Shown in pieces: positions 11,803 through 17,794 of a DNA stretch of 26,048 nt. The stretch's first letter is position 1, and each line of letters begins with the position of its first letter. The notes under the pieces were generated by a model. That model had not been told where the DNA came from, ran no database searches, and was given only the letters and a program-made list of their open reading frames with translations. This DNA is from Candidatus Uhrbacteria bacterium RIFOXYB12_FULL_58_10 (lineage in GTDB: Bacteria; Patescibacteriota; Patescibacteriia; 2-12-FULL-57-11), in assembly GCA_943359495.1 (NCBI GenBank), contig CALRHY010000001.1, positions 1 through 26,048 of the forward strand. Direction: 5' to 3'. Position numbers and translations under genes: made by a program.

Positions 11803-11938
11803 GACCGTCTTGATGATGTATCTGTTTCGCGTTCATATATTCACCTTTAGAGGATGAACGCGCGGCCCAAGATTCGCGACACCGACTATAGAGATGCCGT
11901 ATTATCTCGTGCTCGATCGTCATCAAAACGGTCTTTTT
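11803..11938 (+). terminator. Terminal helix and T tract ending the large RNA
   Basis: GACCGTCTTGATGA (11803-11816) pairs with TCATCAAAACGGTC (11920-11933) at 13 of 14 positions and is followed at once by TTTTTATTT. The helix encloses the perfect CGCGTTCAT/ATGAACGCG stem and GAGAT/ATCTC. The long loop is unusual for an intrinsic terminator, but the helix-then-T order is right. Confidence 0.55.
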
Positions 11939-11942
11939 ATTT

Positions 11943-11963
11943 ACCCTGAGTCGAATCGAAGGG
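11943..11963. repeat. Short inverted repeat, family B, copy 2
   Basis: CCCTGAG and TCGAAGGG lie 5 nt apart just after the T tract of the large RNA. The half-sites match those at 3204-3225 and 23489-23507. Confidence 0.5.
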
Positions 11964-13280
11964 TTTGCAGAAATTGTTTTCTAGGGACGTGGAGGAGAGA
12001 CGCTGCACGCTTGCGTGCGGTGAGGAATCAACATCGTGTCTGGGGCTTCGGCTCCGCCCACTGGTGCACAACCGATTCCATGCTCCGAGGAGTACTTCGG
12101 TACACACCCGGATTCATCTCCACATCCCTGGCAGACATGGCGGCACTTCTCCAACAAGGAAGGTGTGCTGTGGGCAAATCTCCTCACCGCCGCATGCCCG
12201 CCAGACAATTTTGCGCACTCCTACCAGGATGCGCGACCAAACGGGGTAGATTGTCCCCGAGAAAGAAAGCGTCACATGGAGAAATCGCGACGTCGCGACC
12301 TCCGCAGGAAACGCGTAGGGTTCGTCATACGCAGAGAGGCTGATCGTTTCTGGTAAACACGATCGGCACAACCCGCGAAAGAAGGCCGTCTGCGCGCAGA
12401 CACACCTTCTACCAGCAACCAACGTGGCGCGACAATCTGTGGGCAATGAGTGTTGGCCCTACAGCAACAACACTCAAAAAAAGAGGAGGTTGAAATGAGA
12501 CGACTGTAGTTCTCGAGACCCAAGAGGCAGGTTCCGTCGCACTGCCCGGCGAAACGACGGATGGATACCGAGGCGCCATAAAGTCTTCGGAGAGGTACGG
12601 GCATGACCTTAACGAGGTACCCGACAAATCTGGGAGGAGAACATTCGCTTGTGTGACCGCACACAGTTTTCCTCCCCGCTTTATCCGCGACCCTGACGAT
12701 CATTGATCGTCCCGCGGCCAGAGTGCAGCGTTCAGGAAGGGAAGAACGCTCGTGCAATACGACGACAGCACGAGCACGTGTCCAAACCATGAAAGGAGAG
12801 AGATCGTGAAATTTCCGTGGTCGCATCCGCCTTAAGGATAGCGTTCTTCTGAACTAACACGGGGCCGCGACGCCGACAACAACGCCGCCCCGAACAACCC
12901 GACGTAGCGCGCGATTGTTGGCAACGCGCATTACGTAAGGGAGACAGGTCGTTCAGAAGGACGACGCGCGCGGTGCCCGCACCTTTTGGCACCATCCGCA
13001 TCTTGCGAAGCAACAAGTACGCGACACGGGCGACGGCGTGGACGGTACGCCATACCGATCCCGACGACAACATCGCGCGGCCTCGCGAATCGCGCGGACA
13101 CTTCGCACCCACCAAATGAGCCAGCCCATCCGGAAACGCCGGATTCGGGCACGCCGGGGAGAGGCTCCATGTACAGTCCGCTGTATATGTCATCTCCCCC
13201 GCAATCTCCGAGCAACGACCATTGTCGCCGCTCGAACCATTGCGCAAACCGTTCACCATTCATCCATGGAGGAGAGAGCT

Positions 13281-13406
13281 GTGATCTCACAAGGACGCAG
13301 TTGGTCGCCGGCCAGGGCACGCGGGCTTACCCTCGCATCACCCTGTGTCAGCACCGGATACGGCAAGCGTTCTTCGGAACAATTTCCGGTCTCCCTCCAG
13401 AGATGA
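13281..13406 (+). CDS. Possible 41-aa small protein before the island terminator
   Basis: A GTG start at 13281 with GGAGGAGAG 5 nt upstream opens a 41-codon frame (starting MISQGRSWSPARARG if GTG is read as Met) ending TGA at 13404-13406. A terminator follows within 15 nt, which fits a gene end. The composition (Arg/Ser rich) shows no motif. RBS and terminator position are the only support, and neighbouring purine-rich runs produce several SD-like motifs by chance. Confidence 0.3.
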   Translation: MISQGRSWSPARARGLTLASPCVSTGYGKRSSEQFPVSLQR

Positions 13407-13418
13407 GTCGTGAAGCAG

Positions 13419-13456
13419 AGAGGCTCCGCTTCGCCGTTGGCGGATGGAGCCTTTTC
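13419..13456 (+). terminator. Intrinsic terminator closing the structured block
   Basis: AGGCTCC (13421-13427) pairs with GGAGCCT (13446-13452) around an inner TCGCC/GGCGG stem, then TTTTCTG. All plus-strand transcription from the left should end here. Confidence 0.75.
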
Positions 13457-13473
13457 TGTAAAAATATTCTTTC

Positions 13474-13530
13474 TGTCATTCCAAGGAGTCGGTAATCGAC
13501 ATCGTGGATCCCCGCCTTCGCGATGATGGC
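13474..13530. repeat. Dispersed palindromic repeat, family A, copy 3
   Basis: Begins TGTCATTCC like copy 1, carries the core TCGACATCGTGGATCC at 13497-13512, and ends CCGCCTTCGCGATGATGGCA. It separates the structured RNA block from the 372-aa gene. Confidence 0.6.
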
Positions 13531-13700
13531 AACGAAAAAAACTGGACGCGCCACGTGTGCATCAAAAAAGATGTAGACGCGGCGTGTGCAGCAATGCACC
13601 GGAGAACGCCGGAACAGTCTCACCTTCGAAGGAGACTGCTCAAAGAGCCTAGGGGATCTCCGCCCCCGTGACCAAAACGTAGAGACGAGAAGAGGTACCA
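13531..13700 (+). other. Structured leader region before the 372-aa gene
   Basis: Two strong hairpins precede the gene. GGCGT-GTGCA, GNRA loop gcaa, TGCAC, bulge, ACGCC occupies 13581-13610. CAGTCT-ca-CCTTCGAAGG-AGACTG occupies 13615-13638. TGCATC-aaaaaa-GATGTA lies further left. I could not find a convincing -35/-10 pair, so the start of this transcript is unknown. Confidence 0.45.
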
Positions 13701-14819
13701 ATGGGAACAACGGACACAATCAAGGTCACTCTGTTCGTGGACGGACAGAAGCGGCGCACAGGACTCATCGCTCGGCACAACCTCGACGCGGTGGTGCTGG
13801 TCCTCGAGACCGCGCATGAGTACCGCGACGATGACATCACTCCTCCGACGGTTCGGATCATGATCCAGACCGAAAAGGTGGTGGTCATCGACGCACACGT
13901 CAACGGCGACGTCGCGGGGACGATGCGCCTCCTCCTGCCCGAGTGGCTCGTCACCGTCGAGGACAAGCCTACCGCGCCGCGCCCGGATCCTGAGGTCGTC
14001 AGGCAGGAGCGGGAGCAGCAGCTCTGGAGGTTAGCGACGGAGATGTACAGGAACGGCTTCGGACAGAAGCCGAACGTGCACATCTGCAGCGTCGAGCGCT
14101 GCCCGGAGCACACGGTGCCAGCAGACCAGCAAATGGGACCCAGAGCACTGCAGCCGGCGATCGCCGTCGACAAGAGCGGGAAAGTCTGGAACATCTGCCA
14201 AGAACACTTCCAGGCTGGACGCCACATCGCCGCGCAGTGGTCGACCTGGGAACAGGCCGCCGAGCAGGCGCGAAGGACAAACGACGTAGGTGCACTTGGG
14301 CGTGCCAACGAAGTTCTGACCGCCATCGACAGGCTCGGCGTGCAGATCGACGTCTTCGCGAGCAAGAAGGCTCAAGAGGCGGCGAAGCCGAAGGGGGCCA
14401 TCGCAGCAGCGCTGACGAAACGCGCCGCGAGCAAACCGTCTGGTAGCGGACCTGCACAGCAGGCCGCCAAACCGGATCCGGATCCCGAGCTCACCACGGA
14501 GAAAGCCGTAGAGCACTTGGCGGAGCAGCTGCGTCGGACGCGGCACGGCGACCTCCTCATGGGTAACCCCCTGGAGATGGACGCGACCGCGTGGAAGAAG
14601 CTCTCCGATCACATGGCGGCGCAACCGTCGGCTGCCGTGGGCAAGCAAGGGCAGCCGCAACGGCGAGCGGAGCGGGCCGTCGCTTTCCTGACCGCAGTGC
14701 GCGGTGAGAAGAGCACGGCGGACGAGGAGGTCCAGTCGGTGCGCTTCGGAGACGAGGCCAAACCGACAAGCGACGACGAGACGGTGAGCGGCGCACCGCA
14801 AGGCGCCACCATCAACTGA
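13701..14819 (+). CDS. Hypothetical protein, 372 aa, with possible Cys/His zinc site
   Basis: I do not recognise a family. The ATG at 13701 has AGAAGAGG 6-7 nt upstream, a good RBS. Residues 1-90 look like a compact beta-rich domain. Residues 95-115 are charged and helical. C129-x4-C134-x2-H137 and C166-x2-H169 could form a split zinc ribbon, with W163 and H175 nearby. About 180-225 is helical, 205-265 is an Ala/Lys/Pro-rich linker, and 265-340 is again helical (EKAVEHLAEQLRRT, AWKKLSDHMAAQ); the tail is acidic and disordered. No signal peptide or membrane helix is seen. Codons are markedly richer in G and C than in flanking core genes, suggesting a different origin. A terminator hairpin follows at 14893. 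The split Cys/His pattern is seen directly; zinc binding is inference. Confidence 0.8.
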   Translation: MGTTDTIKVTLFVDGQKRRTGLIARHNLDAVVLVLETAHEYRDDDITPPTVRIMIQTEKVVVIDAHVNGDVAGTMRLLLPEWLVTVEDKPTAPRPDPEVVRQEREQQLWRLATEMYRNGFGQKPNVHICSVERCPEHTVPADQQMGPRALQPAIAVDKSGKVWNICQEHFQAGRHIAAQWSTWEQAAEQARRTNDVGALGRANEVLTAIDRLGVQIDVFASKKAQEAAKPKGAIAAALTKRAASKPSGSGPAQQAAKPDPDPELTTEKAVEHLAEQLRRTRHGDLLMGNPLEMDATAWKKLSDHMAAQPSAAVGKQGQPQRRAERAVAFLTAVRGEKSTADEEVQSVRFGDEAKPTSDDETVSGAPQGATIN

Positions 14820-14892
14820 CCTCCGAAAACGGGTTCCCGTGTGGCCCGGCGAGACGACAGTCGCGAGACTGACGACTCCAAACCACCGGAAT

Positions 14893-14950
14893 TGGTCGGA
14901 TTCGAAGCGCGTGCATCACGCAGCGCCAACCGAATCCGACCAGTCTTTTC
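14893..14950 (+). terminator. Long hairpin terminator after the 372-aa gene
   Basis: TGGTCGGATTCG (14893-14904) and CGAATCCGACCA (14931-14942) are perfect 12-bp arms with an inner GCGTG-cat-CACGC stem, followed by GTCTTTTCC. Upstream in the 3' untranslated stretch are ACGGG/CCCGT (14829) and CAGTC-gcga-GACTG (14858). No gene is seen between 14820 and 15186. Confidence 0.65.
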
Positions 14951-15047
14951 CACATCAGGAAGCGTTTCGTGGTGTGAAAAGGAAAATCTTTATTTCTGTC
15001 GATCTTAGCAAAAGAACTATGGGCAACGGCCTCAAAATGCCAAACCT

Positions 15048-15076
15048 TTGACAAGCCTTGAACGGCGCAGTACTTT
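15048..15076 (+). promoter_or_regulatory. Promoter for the 73-aa gene
   Basis: TTGACA (15048-15053), 17-nt spacer, TACTTT (15071-15076). The -35 is perfect, the -10 keeps the conserved T-A...T. Start expected near 15083, giving a leader of about 100 nt. Confidence 0.65.
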
Positions 15077-15097
15077 AGTGTCCGTTCTGACAAACGA

Positions 15098-15160
15098 ACT
15101 GCTCTCTTTTTTACTTCATGACCTTGGTCGTGGTGTAGGGAAGACGAGCAGTGTGTTTTT
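15098..15160 (+). promoter_or_regulatory. Terminator-like leader hairpin (possible attenuator) before the 73-aa gene
   Basis: ACTGCTC (15098-15104) pairs perfectly with GAGCAGT (15146-15152), followed by GTG and six T residues (15155-15160), between the promoter and the RBS. The long 41-nt interior lowers confidence. It would make either a short RNA or a conditional leader. Confidence 0.4.
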
Positions 15161-15186
15161 TGAACATAACCGAGACGGAGGATCGA

Positions 15187-15408
15187 ATGGCGATTTTCAG
15201 GATGGAACGGCGTGGTACTCGATGTGGACGGAAAGAGCGCCCACCTCTGACGATGGAGCAACGTACGGAACGCGAGTTCCAGCACTGGTGCAACATCCTC
15301 GACACCATCAAGACCGGCGGCCAAGAACGCGGCAATGGAAGGCCGCGTTTGCGATCGAGCCACCGCAGGGTCACCGACTTCAACAGCAACGCACGTACCG
15401 CCGCCTGA
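15187..15408 (+). CDS. Hypothetical small basic protein, 73 aa
   Basis: The ATG at 15187 is preceded by GGAGG with 5-nt spacing, a promoter at 15048 and followed by a strong terminator at 15428, so this is a complete single-gene unit even though the product is unrecognised. The protein starts MAIFRMERRGTRCGRKER and is strongly basic and Arg-rich, with a short central helix-like stretch (EQRTEREFQHWCNILDTIKT) and two Cys (13 and 35). No membrane segment or signal peptide. A nucleic-acid-binding role is a guess from charge only. The open frame extends 12 codons further upstream but without an RBS. Confidence 0.6.
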   Translation: MAIFRMERRGTRCGRKERPPLTMEQRTEREFQHWCNILDTIKTGGQERGNGRPRLRSSHRRVTDFNSNARTAA

Positions 15409-15427
15409 CCACTCCACACCTTCACGC

Positions 15428-15502
15428 GCCCGGGAGAGCCGCGTGAAAAAAATCAAACCGTCTGCGCAGATCGTGCGCGACGGCTAGCTCTCCTCGTTTT
15501 TT
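15428..15502 (+). terminator. Branched terminator after the 73-aa gene
   Basis: GGAGAGC (about 15433) pairs with GCTCTCC (about 15487), enclosing CCGTC/GACGG with an inner GCGC/GCGC stem. TCG and six T residues (15497-15502) follow. Layered and strong. Confidence 0.7.
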
Positions 15503-15547
15503 GGACACAGAAATGTTCTGTTTCTAAAAAACGATTCGATGACTATC

Positions 15548-15575
15548 TTGACAAATAGAAAAAAGTTGGTATTAT
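15548..15575 (+). promoter_or_regulatory. Promoter for the 6S-like RNA
   Basis: TTGACA (15548-15553), 16-nt A-rich spacer, TATTAT (15570-15575), then AAAAGG. Start expected near 15582. Confidence 0.8.
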
Positions 15576-15581
15576 AAAAGG

Positions 15582-15776
15582 ACTCGCGAGAGAACTCTGC
15601 GAAGCAGTGTACGCATTCTGCCGCATCGGAAAGTGGAAGCACTCTCTCTCCTCGCGCCGTGTAGCAATACGTGGCGTCGCTTCCCCCTTTCGGTTCGAAG
15701 AAACGCGCGTGACGCCGCTTTGCAGATTTCTCCCGCGAATAAAAACTCCCCTCCGATACACTCGGAGGGGAGTTTT
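15582..15776 (+). ncRNA. Candidate regulatory RNA with 6S-like rod structure, about 195 nt
   Basis: No protein frame is needed between a strong promoter and a strong terminator, and the sequence folds into one long rod. The closing stem pairs 15584-15605 with 15717-15738 at 20 of 22 positions, then GTGTACGC (15607) with GCGTGACGC (15707) with one bulge. A large open bubble follows (about 15615-15625 versus 15694-15706), then a 15-nt stem (15626-15640 with 15679-15693, 13 paired), a one-sided loop of about 14 nt, and a 9-bp apical stem capped by GCAA (15655-15676). Closing stem, central bubble and terminal stem are the layout of 6S RNA (ssrS), which binds sigma70 RNA polymerase as a promoter mimic. 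The structure is seen; the 6S identity is inference, since I cannot run a covariance search. Confidence 0.55.
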
Positions 15777-15777
15777 G
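15741..15777. terminator. Bidirectional intrinsic terminator between the 6S-like RNA and recA
   Basis: Perfect 12-bp arms ACTCCCCTCCGA and TCGGAGGGGAGT around TACAC, with A residues on the left and T residues on the right. It ends the plus-strand RNA and, read the other way, recA (T5 on that strand). Confidence 0.9.
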
Positions 15778-15835
15778 TATTTGCGACCAACGTCGCACGT
15801 ACTCCCTTATGCCATACCTATCTACTCACCCCTCA

Positions 15836-16912
15836 CTACGTCTCAAACTCTTCCGGTGGTGGTTCATCCATGTCGATCGGCGGAACGACATTGTCCGGAT
15901 TATCTCTAAAGGCAACGGCAGCAAATGTTGCCGTACGGATTTCGGCAAGTAATTCTGGGTGTTCTTTGAGGTAGGTCTTCGATGCTTCGCGCCCGACCCC
16001 CAATTTGATCTCGCCAAAACTGTAGGTGTTTCCATTCTTCTTCACCGTTCCTTCAAGGACGCCGGTGTCGAGCATGTCGCCCGGAATGGAAATCCCTTCG
16101 TTGTACATGATGTCGAATTCGGTGGCCCGGAATGGCGGCGCAACTTTATTTTTTACTACCTTTGCTTTCACGCGATTGCCGATAATTTTATCGCCCAACT
16201 TAATCTGCGCAGCACGGCGGACTTCGATGCGCAGCGAGCTGTAAAACTTGAGCGCGGTTCCACCGGTGGTCGTTTCTGGATTGCCGAAAACGATCCCGAT
16301 CTTCATACGTGTCTGGTTGATGAAGATAACGGTCGTCTTTGATTTCGAGACGATGGCCGTGAGCTTACGCAGTGCCTGACTCATGAGACGCGCATGCAAC
16401 CCCATGTGCTGATCGCCCATCTCGCCTTCAATTTCTGCCCGAGGAGTAAGGGCAGCAACAGAGTCGATGACAATCAAGTCAACCGCGTTTGAACGGACCA
16501 GCGTTTCAACAATGTCCAGTGCCTGCTCGCCCGTATCTGGTTGCGAGATCAACAATTCATCAACTTTCACGCCGATCTTTTTTGCGTAATCTGGATCTAA
16601 AGCGTGTTCTGCGTCAACAAACGCAGCAATGCCGTGCATCTTTTGAATTTCGGCAACCACATGCTGGGCGAGTGTGGTCTTTCCTGAAGATTCTGGGCCG
16701 AAAATTTCGATGATGCGTCCACGCGGCACACCACCGACGCCGAGCGCGATGTCGAGCGAAAGACAACCAGTCGGAATAGATTCGACTTGCATCTTCCCTG
16801 CCTCGCCGAGGCGCATGATCGAGCCGTCGCCAAATTTTTCGCGGATCTGGTTAATCGCTTCGTTCACGGCATTGTTCTTCGCTCCTTGTTCGTCGTCTTT
16901 CTTTTTTGCCAT
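15836..16912 (-). CDS. recA: Recombinase RecA
   Basis: RecA forms ATP-dependent filaments on single-stranded DNA, drives strand exchange and triggers the SOS response. The 358-aa product has Walker A GPESSGKT at residues 72-79, the Walker B/L1 region LIVIDSVAALTPRAEIEGEMGD, the L2 segment FINQTRMKIGIVFGNPETTTGG, and an acidic C-terminal tail (DMDEPPPEEFET). The start is the ATG at 16910-16912 giving MAKKKDDEQG; the 71-codon upstream extension of the open frame is unconserved and rejected. No clear SD and no convincing LexA box are seen upstream. A bidirectional terminator lies 58 nt past the stop. Confidence 0.99.
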   Translation of the reverse strand: MAKKKDDEQGAKNNAVNEAINQIREKFGDGSIMRLGEAGKMQVESIPTGCLSLDIALGVGGVPRGRIIEIFGPESSGKTTLAQHVVAEIQKMHGIAAFVDAEHALDPDYAKKIGVKVDELLISQPDTGEQALDIVETLVRSNAVDLIVIDSVAALTPRAEIEGEMGDQHMGLHARLMSQALRKLTAIVSKSKTTVIFINQTRMKIGIVFGNPETTTGGTALKFYSSLRIEVRRAAQIKLGDKIIGNRVKAKVVKNKVAPPFRATEFDIMYNEGISIPGDMLDTGVLEGTVKKNGNTYSFGEIKLGVGREASKTYLKEHPELLAEIRTATFAAVAFRDNPDNVVPPIDMDEPPPEEFET

Positions 16913-17069
16913 ACAAAAAACACACACGTGATTGATCGCGCACGCTCCCTGTAGAGCAAGTCCTCCCGCTTCCCGACACGGCGCACGTGCTCGTACACAG
17001 TTCGTCTTCCAAAAAGGAATGAGGAACTGTATCGAGCGCGAACGTCGTATGCTATTGCGTCTGTTGCTC

Positions 17070-17783
17070 CTAGCGAACTGCGGCAACCGCAGCCGCTCCA
17101 CCGTCACCGAGAGCGGCCGAGCCATTCCACAGCACGCGGCGATAGAATACCTGCTCGTCGCTATGTACTTTCTTCGCAGCTATCTTAATGATATTCAGAC
17201 CGCGGTGCAAATTGACCGCTTCGGAAAATTTTCCATCCGCGTTCAAATAGACCAATTCGCCATTAATACGCAATTCTGTGCCGCGTTCGGTCAGCCCCGC
17301 TACAGAGACCGTTGGTATGGCACTCAAGGAACCATCTGCCGGCGTCGAAAGCGCGAGTGACGGTAGCGCGGTCATACCGTGGATCTCCCAACCAAGCACT
17401 CCGAGCGCAAGAATGGCCGATCCTGCCACCAAGACAGCAGAGACAACACGCGGCGCAACCATGAACGAACGACGCAAGGCGCGCGCTTGTGGCAGCGTGT
17501 TTGTTCGGAGACCAATCACTTGCTCCTGCGCCGAGGCATGGAGCGCCAAAAGTTCTTCTGGGTGTACATGAAGCACACGAGCGATCGAGCGCAGAAAAAA
17601 CTGCTGGTACAAAAAGTCCGGTAACTGTGCAGGCATGTCTTCCTCAAATGCACGAAGGTGCTTTTCTTGCACATGCGCCTCGCCTGCAAGCACAGCAATA
17701 CTTTTTCCTGCAGCTTCCCGTTGTTGCCGCAAAAAATTCCCCAATGTCGTCTCAAGAATCGGTTGTTCCACCCAATCACTCAT
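17070..17783 (-). CDS. RodZ-like helix-turn-helix membrane protein
   Basis: The 237-aa product has the RodZ layout. An N-terminal cytoplasmic HTH of the Xre/HTH_25 type is seen at about residues 12-80 (TLGNFLRQQREAAGKSIAVLA, then AFEEDMPAQLP and RSIARVLHVHPEELL). A basic stretch (ALRRSF) precedes one transmembrane helix at about 112-130 (VVSAVLVAGSAILALGVLGW). The C-terminal part, about 150-225, is a beta-sandwich-like extracellular domain (GTELRINGELVYLNADGKFSEAV). RodZ links MreB to the envelope and affects cell shape; that role here is inferred from architecture only. It starts 11 nt after the ftsK stop, so the two are probably one operon. Confidence 0.8.
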   Translation of the reverse strand: MSDWVEQPILETTLGNFLRQQREAAGKSIAVLAGEAHVQEKHLRAFEEDMPAQLPDFLYQQFFLRSIARVLHVHPEELLALHASAQEQVIGLRTNTLPQARALRRSFMVAPRVVSAVLVAGSAILALGVLGWEIHGMTALPSLALSTPADGSLSAIPTVSVAGLTERGTELRINGELVYLNADGKFSEAVNLHRGLNIIKIAAKKVHSDEQVFYRRVLWNGSAALGDGGAAAVAAVR

Positions 17784-17794
17784 ACGAAGAGCTA

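Larger units (their letters stand above)
11287..11938 (+). ncRNA. Candidate large structured non-coding RNA, about 650 nt
   Basis: The segment runs from a strong promoter to an intrinsic terminator and folds into consistent nested stems. In order: AAAGCC/GGCTTT at 11309/11320 inside an outer TCGAG/CTCGA stem; a three-way junction closed by GGACGA/TCGTCC (11344/11388) holding GATGCG/CGCATC and GAAGT/ACTTC; GTCGCTC/GAGCGAC (11405/11422); a perfect 13-bp long-range helix CGGGGTGGGCGGC with its complement (11464-11476/11536-11548) enclosing GTGA-ttgg-TCAC, GGATC/GATCC and GTTG-gta-CAAC; a 9-bp helix GAGAGGAAG/CTTCCTCTC (11565/11661); a CTGAC/GTCAG hairpin; and a 9-bp CGCGTTCAT/ATGAACGCG stem inside the terminal helix. 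A 13-bp perfect helix is not expected by chance here. I find no signature of RNase P RNA, tmRNA or SRP RNA. The alternative is an mRNA leader for the 58-codon frame at 11576. Confidence 0.6.
11964..13457 (+). ncRNA. Second structured plus-strand block, about 1.5 kb, probably non-coding RNA
   Basis: No frame here looks like a conserved protein, yet hairpins are dense. Examples: GCACGC-tt-GCGTGC (12005); GGGGC-ttcg-GCTCC (12042) and GTAC-ttcg-GTAC (12092), both C(UUCG)G-capped; GAAGG/CCTTC enclosing palindromic GTCTGCGCGCAGAC (12381-12409); GAGTGTTG/CAACACTC (12448/12468); CGGG/CCCG enclosing ACCT/AGGT (12598-12623); GGGAGGA/TCCTCCC enclosing TGTGTG-accg-CACACA (12632-12676); CCGCG/CGCGG enclosing GACGATC/GATCGTC (12685-12717); GCGTTC/GAACGC and TCGTGC/GCACGA (12728-12773); TTCTGAAC/GTTCAGAA (12847/12951) enclosing CGGGGC/GCCCCG and ACGTAGCGCG with its two-part complement; GGTGCC/GGCACC (12972); GGGGAGA/TCTCCCC enclosing TACAG/CTGTA (13156-13199). 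No promoter is clear at its left edge, so it may be read-through from 11252. It ends at the terminator 13419-13456. Confidence 0.5.

Noticed and set aside
11726..11836. 36-codon minus-strand frame (MNAKQIHHQDGRFVV...) with AAAGGTGA before the ATG
   Set aside because: Its RBS and start fall inside the perfect CGCGTTCAT/ATGAACGCG stem of the plus-strand RNA terminator, and no terminator follows it. A small protein is possible, but the RNA reading explains the bases better.
11287..13457. RNase P RNA, tmRNA or rRNA fragment as identity of the structured region
   Set aside because: I looked for the RNase P block GAGGAAAGTCC and ACAGAA...CCGGCTTA, tRNA-like ends of tmRNA and conserved rRNA texts, and found none.
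15582..15740. SRP (4.5S) RNA as identity of the rod-shaped RNA
   Set aside because: The conserved SRP apical motif around the GGAA tetraloop (AGCAGCCA, CAGGTC) is absent; the tetraloop here is GCAA with a different stem.
16913..17125. 71-codon N-terminal extension of recA
   Set aside because: The family begins at MAKKKDDEQG; the upstream part is unconserved, Arg-rich and without an RBS.
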